Assembly (NCBI GenBank): GCA_016715105.1
Contig: JADKBO010000015.1
Span: 1-64,000 of the forward strand
Length of the DNA stretch: 64,000 nucleotides
Direction: 5' to 3'
Source of the DNA: Saprospiraceae bacterium
GTDB taxonomy: Bacteria > Bacteroidota > Bacteroidia > Chitinophagales > Saprospiraceae
Made by a program: the position numbers and the translations under genes. The notes under the pieces are model-generated. The model was not told the DNA's origin and made no database searches. It was given only the letters and a program-made list of their open reading frames with translations. Position 1 is the first letter of the stretch. Every line of letters begins with the position of its first letter. Positions 36,893 through 46,771 of the stretch are shown one piece after another.

Positions 36893-39216
36893 GAAACTTA
36901 GCATTATTCATATCAAGCTTTTTGGTTTTAATAGCAAATACCGTTTATGGACAATCAGCAAATTTACCTGTCTACAAAGATGCCACAAAACCGATAGAAA
37001 CTCGTATTGCTGATTTGTTGGGACGAATGACATTAGAAGATAAATGCCGACAAATCGATATTTACCACCCTAAGTCATTGAAAATAAGTGATCGAGCAAT
37101 CCTTAATAAAGAATTTCAATTACTTGGAGATACCTTGTCGGAGGGAATTGGTTTTTTACAATTTGACACCTACCTAGATCCCGAGAATTATGCAGCCAAC
37201 TTCAATGCGATTCAAAAATATTTTGTAACAGAGACCAGGCTTGGAATACCAGCTATCACTAATGGTGAAGGCTGCCACGGATTTGTGGGAACAGGCGGCA
37301 CCGTTTTTCCTGTTCCGCTAAGTTTGGGCAGTACTTGGGATGCTCCATTAATAGAAGAAATTTATGCAGCAATTGCCAAAGAAATGCGGTCTTATGGAAT
37401 AACCCACGCGGCTACACCTGTGCTCGATTTATTGCGCGATCCTAGATATGGACGATGTGATGAACTGTATGGCGAAGATCCTTATTTAGTAGGAGAACTC
37501 GGTGTGTCTGCCATTTTTGGTTTGCAGGGTCATAATCCATTGATTGGACCTCAACACCTCATTGCCACAGCAAAACATTTTGGAGCGCATGGTGAACCAG
37601 AAGGCGGCACAAATTTGTCTCCTGCCAACCTTTCAGAACGCGTTTTGAGGGAAACACATTTTTATCCTTTTGAAAGAATTGTAAAAAAAGCAAATGTGCG
37701 ATCCGTCATGGCATCTTATAATGAAATTGACGGCATACCTAGTCATGGAAACCGTTGGTTATTGACAGATATTTTGCGAGGTGAATGGGGTTTTACTGGT
37801 TATGTCATCTCCGATTATGATGCCGTCCGACGGATGATTTATCGCCAGCACGTTTGTCACGATCAAGAAGAAGCCGCAGAAAGGGCTCTGGAAGCAGGTA
37901 TGGATTTTGAATGTCCGAGTAACCGTCAAAACTATTGTTTCAAATATTTACCTCAACTCATTAGATCTGGAAAAGTTGCTGAATCTGTACTAGACTCTGC
38001 TGTTTCACGTGTATTGAGAAATAAATTTCAAATGGGTTTATTTGAACAACCTTATGTAATTCCTTTGAACAAGGAAGCTATAAATAATATAAAAGAAAAA
38101 CACCAACAACTGTCATTAAAAGCAGCAGAGGAAGGAATTATTCTTTTAAAGAATGCAAATAAAACGCTTCCTTTTGATAAAAATAAGATTAAAAGTTTGG
38201 CCATAATTGGCCCCAATGCAGATGAAGTTCATTACGGTACTTATTCCAATTATGCCCAGAAAGGTGTCAGCATCCTTGAGGGATTAAGGAATTATGGTGC
38301 AGGAAAATTTAATGTGTATTATGAAGAAGGTTTTCAAATATATGAAAATGATACCGTATTGACTGCTGCTCAGAAAACAGTTGAAGCCGCTGAAAACCGA
38401 ATTAAAAAGGCTGTAGCTTTAGCTCAAAAATGTGATGCAGTATTACTGGTCTTAGGTGGTAATGAAATGACTTGCAGAGAAGGATGGGGTGAAGATCATA
38501 CTGGAGATCGGGTAGATTTGACATTACTTGGGGCACAAGATCAACTGGCAGAAGAAATTCTCAAGATCAATAAAAATGTAGCTGTTTTACTAATCAATGG
38601 AAGGCCGCTTGCGATTAATTATGTAGCTGAAAATGCACCTGCTATTTTAGAAGGATGGTATCTAGGTCAAGAGCAAGGAAATGCTGTGGCAAAGGTCGTT
38701 TTTGGCGAAACTAATCCAAGTGGAAAATTAACAGTCACCATACCAAGAAGTGTTGGTCAATTACCGGTTTATTACAATCATAAGCCCATTGTACATGAAA
38801 GGAGTTTTGTCGAAGGTCCATACTCGCCTTTATTTCCATTTGGATTTGGGCTCAGTTATACCACATTCAAATATGATAAAGTAAGGTTAAATAAGGACAC
38901 CATTTCTGTAAGAGACTCTGTAAAAGTAAGTGTTGAAGTGACCAATACCGGGACATGCGCTGGAGACGAAATCGCTCAATTATACATCAGGGACGAGGTT
39001 TCATCTGTAACTAGACCCGTCAAGGAATTAAAGGGCTTTCATCGCATTCCACTTGAAAAAGGAGAAACAAAAACAGTATCGTTCACCATTACAAGTGAAG
39101 AACTTCAGTTTTACGATGCCAATATGGATCGCGTCGTGGAGCCAGGAGCATTCAATTTGATGATAGGCGGAAGTTCTCAGGATTATATCATTACCCAATT
39201 GATTGTTAAAAAATAA
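36889..39216 (+). CDS. Glycoside hydrolase family 3
   Basis: An intact GH3 of 775 aa with signal peptide (ALFISSFLVLIANTVYGQ). Substrate-binding and catalytic motifs are RLGIPAITNGEGCHGF, ATPVLDLLRDPRYGRCDELY, ATAKHFGAHGEPEGG and the nucleophile in TGYVISDYDAVRRM. The second domain contains VLVLGGNEMTCREGWGEDHT, and a fibronectin-III-like C-terminus follows (FPFGFGLSYTTFKYDKV, GDEIAQLYIRDEVSSVTRPV). It probably releases glucose, xylose or arabinose from the ends of oligosaccharides in the periplasm. It begins inside the stop codon of the preceding GH3 and is followed after seven bases by the agarase-like gene. Confidence 0.95.
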   Translation: MRNLALFISSFLVLIANTVYGQSANLPVYKDATKPIETRIADLLGRMTLEDKCRQIDIYHPKSLKISDRAILNKEFQLLGDTLSEGIGFLQFDTYLDPENYAANFNAIQKYFVTETRLGIPAITNGEGCHGFVGTGGTVFPVPLSLGSTWDAPLIEEIYAAIAKEMRSYGITHAATPVLDLLRDPRYGRCDELYGEDPYLVGELGVSAIFGLQGHNPLIGPQHLIATAKHFGAHGEPEGGTNLSPANLSERVLRETHFYPFERIVKKANVRSVMASYNEIDGIPSHGNRWLLTDILRGEWGFTGYVISDYDAVRRMIYRQHVCHDQEEAAERALEAGMDFECPSNRQNYCFKYLPQLIRSGKVAESVLDSAVSRVLRNKFQMGLFEQPYVIPLNKEAINNIKEKHQQLSLKAAEEGIILLKNANKTLPFDKNKIKSLAIIGPNADEVHYGTYSNYAQKGVSILEGLRNYGAGKFNVYYEEGFQIYENDTVLTAAQKTVEAAENRIKKAVALAQKCDAVLLVLGGNEMTCREGWGEDHTGDRVDLTLLGAQDQLAEEILKINKNVAVLLINGRPLAINYVAENAPAILEGWYLGQEQGNAVAKVVFGETNPSGKLTVTIPRSVGQLPVYYNHKPIVHERSFVEGPYSPLFPFGFGLSYTTFKYDKVRLNKDTISVRDSVKVSVEVTNTGTCAGDEIAQLYIRDEVSSVTRPVKELKGFHRIPLEKGETKTVSFTITSEELQFYDANMDRVVEPGAFNLMIGGSSQDYIITQLIVKK

Positions 39217-39223
39217 ATGAATA

Positions 39224-40656
39224 ATGAATAAATTTTACACTCTTTTAGGAATAACAGCAATTACCTGTTTAAGCTGTTTTCAAAAAAAATTAGTGGATAA
39301 TAAGATGGATACGTCCTTTCATCAAGTAAACGCTAGGAAAAATGCTACTGACCCCAACTGGAAAACTTACACTGCGAAAACAATAGATCGATTATCAAAT
39401 TTTAATTATTCACACGACCCAGAAACAAATAAGTATGGTGGTTGGAAGGTAGGTAATTCTAAGGGGACCGGTTTTTTTAGAGTAGAAAAGCAAGATAGCC
39501 GTTGGTGGATAATTGATCCGGAAGGAAAGCCATTTATACATAAAGGTGTGGCTGTCTACAGACCGGGTAGTTCCGAGAATCAATACCAAGCTTTAAAAAG
39601 TAAATATGGTTCTGATCAAAATTGGGTAGAGAAAGAATCAGATTTTTTAAAAGCACATGGTTTCAATGGTACTGGAGCTTGGTCTAATGTGGATTTGATT
39701 AGAGAAAGCGAGGAACCTTTGGTTTATACAATCATTGTCAATCCGATGGGAGCATACAAACACCAGCATATAAAAAGTTTGGAGGAAAATACGAACAAGC
39801 TGGTTGGCAAGGGTATCGTTTTGATTTAGCAATGGTCTTCGATGCAGAATTTGATGCCTTTGTCGAAAGAGAAATTTCAAAAATTGTGAAATACAAAGAT
39901 GATAAATTTTTATTGGGCTATTTTACAGATAATGAATTGCCATGGGTAGACGACGCATTGGATAGACATTTGAAATTTTTGGACAAAACAGACCAGGGTT
40001 ATATTGCTACTAAAAACTGGCTAGATAAAAGAAAAGGAAAAAACAGTTCTATTGAAGATATCACAGCAGAAGATCGAATTGAATTTACAGGATTTTATTT
40101 TGAAACTTACATCAAAAAAGTATCTGAAGCTGTCAGGAAATATGACCCAAATCATATGTATTTGGGTTGCCGATTTAATCAAGAAAAGGATGAATTGGAT
40201 AATCTAAAAATATTTGAAATCGCTGGAAAGTATATTGATGTTTTATCAATAAATCATTACCGCAAATGGGAGCCCTTACAACCCATTATGGAAAATTGGA
40301 CAAATTGGTCAGGAAAACCTTTCATCATTACAGAATGGTATACAAAGGGTGAAGATTCTGGCTTGCCAAATCGCACTGGTGCAGGCTGGAATGTTCCAAC
40401 CCAAATGGATCGAGGTTATTTTTACCAAAACTTCACTATAGAATTACTTAAAAGCAAATCATGTGTAGGCTGGCATTGGTTTACTTATCAAGACAATGAT
40501 CCGACCAATCAAAACACGGACTCCTCAAATAGAGATTCAAATAAAGGCATAGTCAATAGTAGTTTTAAGCATTACCAACCATTGTTAGATAATATGTCGG
40601 CATTAAATAATCATACTTTTGAGCTCATTCAATACTTAGATAAAATCAATTTATAA
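39224..40656 (+). CDS. Agarase-like clan GH-A glycoside hydrolase, lipoprotein, frameshifted
   Basis: A lipoprotein (LGITAITCLSCFQKKLV) of about 478 aa with a (beta/alpha)8 hydrolase domain. WWIIDPEGKPFIHKGVAVY and SDFLKAHGFNGTGAWSN open the barrel. The acid/base Glu is in LLGYFTDNELPW (an Asn-Glu pair), and the nucleophile Glu is in FIITEWYTKGED. These features match proteins annotated as beta-agarases in Bacteroidota, although I cannot fix the GH family. The frame breaks at an A5 run near 39773; the corrected reading is KKFGGKYEQAGWQGYRFDLA. It is co-oriented and tightly spaced with the GH3 genes. Confidence 0.82.
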
Positions 40657-40807
40657 ATATTGCATAAGTCTTAATTATGAAAAGTAAATTACCTTACAAC
40701 ATTAGTTATTTTATGGTTTCCATTCATTTATATCAGATTTATAGATAGATACTTGACACTAAAAAAACATTCGCTAAAAACATATTCAACTTCAAAAAAT
40801 AAGGCAC

Positions 40808-41767
40808 ATGAAATTAATTAAAATAAATATTTCAATTCAATTATTACTACTTGGGATTTTTGGAATACCGTTTTTTTCTTCTTGTCAAAAGCAAACTACC
40901 TCTTTGATGATGAAGGAAAAAGTCGAAGTAAAAAGTGATATTATTTTGGGTCTAAATGCTTATTCATTCAATGATTTACTTTTGGCAAAAGACCCCAGAG
41001 ATAAAGAGCAAGTTTATAGTCTTTTTAATTTACTTGATTGGTGTCATAGCCAGGGGATTAAGGCCTTAGATCCGACAGGTTATTTTTTTCCAACTTATCC
41101 AGAGGTGCCTTCAGACGAATACTTGGAAAAATTAAAAACCAGGGCAGCAGAGTTAGATATAATTATTAGCGGTACTGGTATTAGAAATAATTTTGCTTCA
41201 CCCGATCCCAAAGTTCGGGCTGAAGGGGTCGAATTGGCTAAAAAATGGATTGTTGTCGCATCAAAATTGAATGCGCCAGTACTCAGATGTTTCGCAGGCG
41301 AAGTTCCAAAAGAATACGCAGACAAATGGGAAGAAGTTGCTGATTGGGCAATAGAAAGTTATAAAGAACTCATTCCATTTGCAAAACAATACAACGTTAA
41401 AATTGGAATTCAGAATCATGGAGACATGCTCCAAACAGCAGAACAATGTCTTTATGTGCTCAAAGTAGTAAATTCTGAATGGGCAGGAATCATTGTAGAT
41501 ACGGGCAATTTTACTACCGCAGATCCTTACGAAGACATTAAAACTCTTGTACCCTATGCTGTCAATTGGCAAGTGAAAGAGTTTATTGACGGATACGGAG
41601 GAAAGGTAAAAACCGATTATGGTAAGTTATTGAAAATAATTAAAGATGGTGGATACAAAGGAGTTGTTCCTGTTGAAACCCTGAAGGTTAGAGGAGAGTA
41701 TTACGATCCTTTTGATCGAGTAAACAAAATGTTGAGTCAATTAAATACAGCAAAACTCAAAATATAA
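40808..41767 (+). CDS. Xylose-isomerase-like TIM-barrel lipoprotein (sugar isomerase/epimerase or lyase)
   Basis: A 319-aa lipoprotein (GIFGIPFFSSCQKQT). The AP-endonuclease-2/xylose-isomerase-like barrel shows metal-ligand regions LRCFAGEVPKEYAD, KIGIQNHGDMLQT, AGIIVDTGNFTTADPYEDI, VNWQVKEF and GVVPVETLKVRGEYYDPF. Cytoplasmic members epimerise sugars. Secreted members beside Gfo/Idh/MocA enzymes have been tied to 3-keto-glycoside cleavage. The lipid anchor and the Gfo gene two positions downstream make the latter plausible, but this is inference. Confidence 0.85.
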   Translation: MKLIKINISIQLLLLGIFGIPFFSSCQKQTTSLMMKEKVEVKSDIILGLNAYSFNDLLLAKDPRDKEQVYSLFNLLDWCHSQGIKALDPTGYFFPTYPEVPSDEYLEKLKTRAAELDIIISGTGIRNNFASPDPKVRAEGVELAKKWIVVASKLNAPVLRCFAGEVPKEYADKWEEVADWAIESYKELIPFAKQYNVKIGIQNHGDMLQTAEQCLYVLKVVNSEWAGIIVDTGNFTTADPYEDIKTLVPYAVNWQVKEFIDGYGGKVKTDYGKLLKIIKDGGYKGVVPVETLKVRGEYYDPFDRVNKMLSQLNTAKLKI

Positions 41768-41847
41768 TTCATAGTCTTTAATCGGTAATATGAAGGGTAA
41801 CTTCCAGATAAAATGTAATTAGAAATTGTAAATCAAATCTAAAGTTA

Positions 41848-42651
41848 ATGCTCATTAAAATGATGGAAAGAATTAAGAAATCGATGTTGTTCATTTGTTT
41901 ATTGTTATGCCTACAGGGCGGTGCTCAACAATTCAAAGTTTTGGTATATACAAGTCCAGATAGATGGCATGATGCAACTGTTCCCATTGCAATTCAAAAG
42001 TTTGAAGAATTAGCACTAAAACATCATTTTAATTTGGTGTGGGCTCAGAACAGTGGAAGTAAAGGTGTCAGGGATGTATTTACCGAGGAGTATTTAAAGA
42101 GCGTTGATGTCATCGTTTTCTTGCATTCCCGAGGATATGATTTATCTGCTGAGCAGATGAAAAATTTTAAATCTTTCATTCGAAAAGGTGGCGGCTTTGT
42201 GGGCATCCATGCAGTGACAGCAAATAAAAACCAAGAGCCGTGGTTTCAACAATTGGTGGGAAGAGTTTTTACTGATCATCCCGAGGAGCAAACCGCAGTG
42301 CTTACTGTTAAAGATAAAACCCATCCAGCTACTTTTCATTTACCTGAGAAATGGATCTGGACGGACGAGTGGTATTCATATGGTCCGGCATTGACTCCAA
42401 ATCAAAAAATATTGCTAGAGGTAGATGAAAAAACCTATGATCCAGATCGTACTTGGGGAGATAATAATCGATTTAATGCAATGGGCTCTTTTCATCCTAT
42501 TTCATGGTATCAAGAATTTGATGGTGGCCGCTCTTTTTATACTACACTTGGTCATATTCCTAAATCATTTGAAGATCCATGGTTTTTTGGCACACATATA
42601 TGGTGGAATTTATTGGCTGCAACAGGCCTTGGAAAAACAAGTAATGAATAA
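41848..42651 (+). CDS. Exported ThuA-like domain protein
   Basis: A single-domain ThuA (GATase1-like) protein of about 265 aa with signal peptide (SMLFICLLLCLQGGAQ); several ATGs near the N-terminus make the exact start uncertain. Conserved segments are VLVYTSPDRWHDATVPIAI, DVIVFLHSRGYDLS, FIRKGGGFVGIHAVT, DEWYSYGP and HPISWYQEFDGGRSFYTTL, followed by GHIPKSFEDP. ThuA in rhizobia acts with a Gfo-type partner in 3-keto-disaccharide breakdown, and here a Gfo gene follows directly. The domain is homologous to the N-terminus of the fusion protein at the left edge of the window. Confidence 0.9.
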   Translation: MLIKMMERIKKSMLFICLLLCLQGGAQQFKVLVYTSPDRWHDATVPIAIQKFEELALKHHFNLVWAQNSGSKGVRDVFTEEYLKSVDVIVFLHSRGYDLSAEQMKNFKSFIRKGGGFVGIHAVTANKNQEPWFQQLVGRVFTDHPEEQTAVLTVKDKTHPATFHLPEKWIWTDEWYSYGPALTPNQKILLEVDEKTYDPDRTWGDNNRFNAMGSFHPISWYQEFDGGRSFYTTLGHIPKSFEDPWFFGTHIWWNLLAATGLGKTSNE

Positions 42652-42688
42652 TTAATAAATAGATCATTTATACTAATAAGAAATAGAA

Positions 42689-43993
42689 ATGGAGAAGGAA
42701 TCAAGAAGGTCTTTTATCAAAAAATCAGCGGTAACAGCTTTAGGAATATCTGCACTGCCTTATGGGCTTTATGGTTCTGTCGGCGCAAATGATACGATCA
42801 ATATTGGAGTTATTGGATTAGGTTTTGGTGCTGTCAATATTCGAAAAATGCTGGAAGGTACACCATGGGTAAGGTGTCATGCTTTGTGTGATGTAGATGC
42901 AATTAGATTAGATAAATACGCTGGTGAATTGAAAAAAGATTTTCCGATTCAAGCCTCTGAAATATTGTTGTATAAGGACTTTAGAAAGTTACTTGAAAAT
43001 AAAGATATTGATGGAGTCATCATAGCTACTCCAGATCATTGGCATACTTACATTTACGCCGAAGCAAGCAAAGCCGGTAAAGCGATTTACATAGAAAAAC
43101 CAACAGGGCATTCGATCCAGGATTGTCACCTTACCATAGATTTGCAAAAGAAATACCAAAATGTAGTGACTACCGGTTTATGGCACGTCAGTCTCAATTA
43201 TTTTATTGATGCATTTGAAATTCTAAAATCAGGTGTTCTTGGTGATGTAAATAAGGTACATGCATGGATCACTAAAAATGAAAAACCAGTTCAATATAAG
43301 TTGCCGCAAGAAATTCCAAGTTCATTGGACTACGAAATGTGGCAAGGTCCTGCAGCTACTCATCCTTATGCCGTCGAACGACTAAATAATTGGCGATTCT
43401 TCTGGGATTATGGGGGCGGTCGTCAAGCTGATTGGCTTCATTATTTGGATTCTGCATTTGATGGATTAATGGCATTGGGAATGGAAAGGAAATGTCCAAA
43501 TTCAGTGTATTCATCTGGTTACCAGAAACCAAATAGCATGCTGGAGGCGCCAGCTGGGCAAACTACCATTTTTCAATTTAACAATTACCAGATTGTGTGG
43601 GAGCATCAAGTTGCATCTTTATATGGGCGGGAAGATGGTGTGGCCTGGATTGGAAGTCAAGCAACGCTCGTTTGTAATCGGACAGGCTACGAAATAATTC
43701 CCCAAAAGTCAAGTGGTGTAGAACCTGTAAAAGTCCAGGGAAGCTATGGCAATCAATACAACCATATGATCAATTGGTCGAATTGTATTAAAGAAGGAAA
43801 TATAAATACCAATAGCCCGATAGAGAAAGGCTCCTTTGTAAGTAATGTCGCAAATATTGGCAACATTTCCTATAGACTAGGTGGTCAAAGTCTAGAATAT
43901 TTGCCAGATGTAAGGAAATTCAAAAATAATGCTGCAGCAGATGAATACATTCAATCGCCTTATCAAAATGGTTGGGAATATCCAAAAGTATAA
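42689..43993 (+). CDS. Exported Gfo/Idh/MocA-family oxidoreductase
   Basis: A 434-aa NAD(P)-dependent sugar oxidoreductase. The N-terminus ESRRSFIKKSAVTALGISAL is a twin-arginine-like signal, suggesting export with cofactor already bound. The Rossmann motif is NIGVIGLGFGAVNIRKM, DGVIIATPDHWHTYI follows, and the conserved cofactor/active-site Lys is in YIEKPTGHSIQD. The C-terminal domain has DWLHYLDSAFDGLMALGM. The likely reaction is redox at a sugar hydroxyl, possibly C3. It sits between ThuA and GH5 genes in the locus and has a distant paralogue at 59498. Confidence 0.92.
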   Translation: MEKESRRSFIKKSAVTALGISALPYGLYGSVGANDTINIGVIGLGFGAVNIRKMLEGTPWVRCHALCDVDAIRLDKYAGELKKDFPIQASEILLYKDFRKLLENKDIDGVIIATPDHWHTYIYAEASKAGKAIYIEKPTGHSIQDCHLTIDLQKKYQNVVTTGLWHVSLNYFIDAFEILKSGVLGDVNKVHAWITKNEKPVQYKLPQEIPSSLDYEMWQGPAATHPYAVERLNNWRFFWDYGGGRQADWLHYLDSAFDGLMALGMERKCPNSVYSSGYQKPNSMLEAPAGQTTIFQFNNYQIVWEHQVASLYGREDGVAWIGSQATLVCNRTGYEIIPQKSSGVEPVKVQGSYGNQYNHMINWSNCIKEGNINTNSPIEKGSFVSNVANIGNISYRLGGQSLEYLPDVRKFKNNAAADEYIQSPYQNGWEYPKV

Positions 43994-44070
43994 AATCATT
44001 TACCCCTTTTATGCCAACAATTTTAAATAGTTAAATTAAAATAAATAGTAAAACTAAAAACAATAAGATT

Positions 44071-45230
44071 ATGAATTCACATTCAAAAAACAACACATTC
44101 GTTTTGCTTTTCAGCAAATGGGCAAGCTGCGTATTCTTACTCATTTTCCTGACATCTTGTACAAAAATGAGCGTCGAGGTTGTAGAACCTGATCCGCAAC
44201 CAGAAGTAAAGTCCACAACAGCAAAACAAGTTATAAAAGACATGGCAGCTGGGTTTAATCTGGGAAATACTTATGATAACGGACTCAACACAAACACCTT
44301 TACGAGTATAAAACCCATTATCGATCTTTACCATAAAGCTGGTATGAAACATGTGCGTATTCCTGTAACTTGGATGGATAGATTTAGCGAAAACGACCGT
44401 CTAGCGGATAATAATGGCAATGTAAATTACGAAAACGCACGTTTCAAAGAGTTAGTCAAGGTCATTGACTATGCAATCAGTCTAGAAATGTATGTTGTAA
44501 TCAATACACACCATGAACTTTGGTTGAAAGATGAATACGACGGTTCAGCGGATTTTGACACAAAATTTGGTAATCTTTGGAAAGGAATTGCAACGTATTT
44601 TAAGGACTACCCTACTTACTTAATCTTTGAAGTTTTAAATGAACCCGAAGGTAAACTTGGAGAATGGGGAAATGATGGTTGGCCAATTCCAACCAATGCC
44701 ACTGCAATAGCTTACACCAGAAAAGTAAATGTAGTTGGCTATGAAGTCATTAGAAAAAGTGGTGGAAAAAATGATGTCCGAATCGTCATGGTTTCAACCA
44801 ATGGACAAGGCAATGAAACTACTATTGAAGAAGTTTATCCTTCAAAATCAACGCTACCTGGTGGTGGGAAGGATGCTTATTTAGCTATTCAAGTACACAG
44901 TTATAATCCATGGTCCTTTTGTGGCCATACGGGTAGCAATGCTGCCTGGCCAGGTGTCAAATCCATTTCAGATGGAATTAAAAAAGTAGGTGTTCACAGT
45001 GATCTTTTAGACGTGCCCATCAATTATGGCGAATTTGGAGTTGGCCGACAAAATAATACGTCTGAAAGAAATACAGATTTAGTTAGATCATATTACAAAA
45101 CTTTGCCACTACAACATTGGGAGAAGACATGTCTTATAGTGTATGGGACGACCGTGGATGGTTTGGTTTGATTACAAGCAATGGTTCCAGTTTTGTAAAC
45201 AACATCGTGCCAGATATGCTGGCTAAATAA
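44071..45230 (+). CDS. Glycoside hydrolase family 5 endoglucanase-like lipoprotein, frameshifted near the 3' end
   Basis: A secreted GH5 enzyme of about 386 aa. A lipoprotein signal (FLLIFLTSCTKMS) precedes the (beta/alpha)8 domain: AAGFNLGNTYDNGLNT, KHVRIPVTWMDRF, VVINTHHELWL, acid/base Glu in FEVLNEPEGKLG and nucleophile Glu in INYGEFGVGR. The frame shifts at about 45120, after which the true C-terminus reads EDMSYSVWDDRGWFGLITSN and ends DMLAK at 45230. The NLGNTxD motif is characteristic of GH5 cellulases and related beta-glucanases. It is probably the endo-acting enzyme of the locus. Confidence 0.88.
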
Positions 45231-45312
45231 TTAATAAAGAAATTAAACCAGTAAATAAAATATGAGATTTTAAATAATTTTTTCAAAAATAAATTGATTA
45301 CATAAGTTTAGT

Positions 45313-46734
45313 ATGAGCGTAAAAATTCAATTATTTTTTGCCATCTCGTCGTCCATTATTTTATGGGGCGGTTGTGATAATGATAAACAAAATCAGAAAA
45401 TCGACGAGGCTGCTATGGCAAGATCAGCAAGTATTTATCAAACAAACTGTGCGAGTTGTCATGGAGAACAAATGATTGCCTTCACCGATCGAACATGGAA
45501 ACATGGTCAAGAGAGAGATAGCCTTATTCAGACTATCAGTAATGGTGTACTTGATGCAGGTATGCCCGCATGGGGTAAAGTGCTTTCAGAAGTACAAATA
45601 CAGGAACTGGCTGATTACATCATAACAGGAATTGAACACGTCAAAAATTTTGGCTTTGAAGAGGTACGACTTGAATCAGATACTTTTCAGACAGAAAAAT
45701 TTGCTTTCCATCTGGATACAGTCGCTTCTGGATTATCGATTCCTTGGGGTATCGCTTTTTTACCAAATGCAGAAATACTTGTTACAGAAAAGAAAGGAGA
45801 TTTAATCTTAATCAAAGCGAATGGTGAAAAGGTCCTCGTAAGTGGAACTCCTAAAGTATCATTTGATGTGCAAGGAGGATTATTGGATATTTTATTACAT
45901 CCCGATTTTGCCAATAACAACTGGTTATATCTGAGTTACTCTGATTATATAATCGAAAAGGGAGATACACTTTCTGGTACAGCTATAGATAGATTTACCT
46001 ATAAAAATGGCACGCTTACAGAACCACTGGAAATTTTCCGTGGACGACCTTATTCCAGCGCCAAATGGCATTATGGTTCAAGGATGGTATTTGATGATAA
46101 AAAGCATCTATTTTTTATAGCCAGTGATCGTGCCAATCAAAAAGAAAACCCACAAACATTGGAAAATCCAAAAGGGAAAATTCACCGTGTGTATGAGGAT
46201 GGAAGTATTCCTGAAGATAACCCCTTTGTAAATACAGAGTCCGCGGTGCCCAGCATTTATTCATACGGTCACAGAAATGCTCAAGGACTTGCCTACCATG
46301 CAGAAACTGGCGTCTTATGGGCCCATGAACACGGTCCAAGAGGTGGCGACGAGCTAAACATCATTAAAAAGGGAGCTAATTATGGCTGGCCAAATATATC
46401 CTATGGAATCAATTATGATGGAACAAGTTTTACACAAAAAGTTGCTGAAGAGGGAATGGAACAACCCGTTCATTATTGGACGCCCTCCATAGCGCCGTGT
46501 GGAATGGCATTTGTCAATTCAGCTATTTATCCAGGATGGAATGGAGATTTATTGGTTGGTTCTTTAAGATTTAAATATCTGAATCGATGCATCCTCAAGG
46601 ATGGGAAGGTAATTCAAGAGGAAGTACTGATGAAAAATATTGGAAGACTTCGGGATGTGAGACAAGGTCCAGATGGATACATATATATTTCAGTGGAAGA
46701 ACCGGGCTTCATTTTTAGATTAATTCCACTGTAA
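45313..46734 (+). CDS. Cytochrome c / PQQ-dependent sugar dehydrogenase lipoprotein
   Basis: A 473-aa fusion. A lipoprotein signal (SSSIILWGGCDND) is followed by a cytochrome c domain with the CxxCH motif in NCASCHGEQM. The glucose/sorbosone dehydrogenase (Ylii/GSDH) propeller comes next: SIPWGIAFLPNAEILVTEKK, HYGSRMVFDD, PSIYSYGHRNAQGLAYH, EHGPRGGDELNII and LRFKYLNRCIL. It would oxidise aldoses in the periplasm and donate electrons through the haem. Domain order (cytochrome first) differs from the ThuA fusion at the left edge. Confidence 0.92.
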   Translation: MSVKIQLFFAISSSIILWGGCDNDKQNQKIDEAAMARSASIYQTNCASCHGEQMIAFTDRTWKHGQERDSLIQTISNGVLDAGMPAWGKVLSEVQIQELADYIITGIEHVKNFGFEEVRLESDTFQTEKFAFHLDTVASGLSIPWGIAFLPNAEILVTEKKGDLILIKANGEKVLVSGTPKVSFDVQGGLLDILLHPDFANNNWLYLSYSDYIIEKGDTLSGTAIDRFTYKNGTLTEPLEIFRGRPYSSAKWHYGSRMVFDDKKHLFFIASDRANQKENPQTLENPKGKIHRVYEDGSIPEDNPFVNTESAVPSIYSYGHRNAQGLAYHAETGVLWAHEHGPRGGDELNIIKKGANYGWPNISYGINYDGTSFTQKVAEEGMEQPVHYWTPSIAPCGMAFVNSAIYPGWNGDLLVGSLRFKYLNRCILKDGKVIQEEVLMKNIGRLRDVRQGPDGYIYISVEEPGFIFRLIPL

Positions 46735-46771
46735 CAAATAATAAATGGACAAAAGATAAAAATTTTAAAAA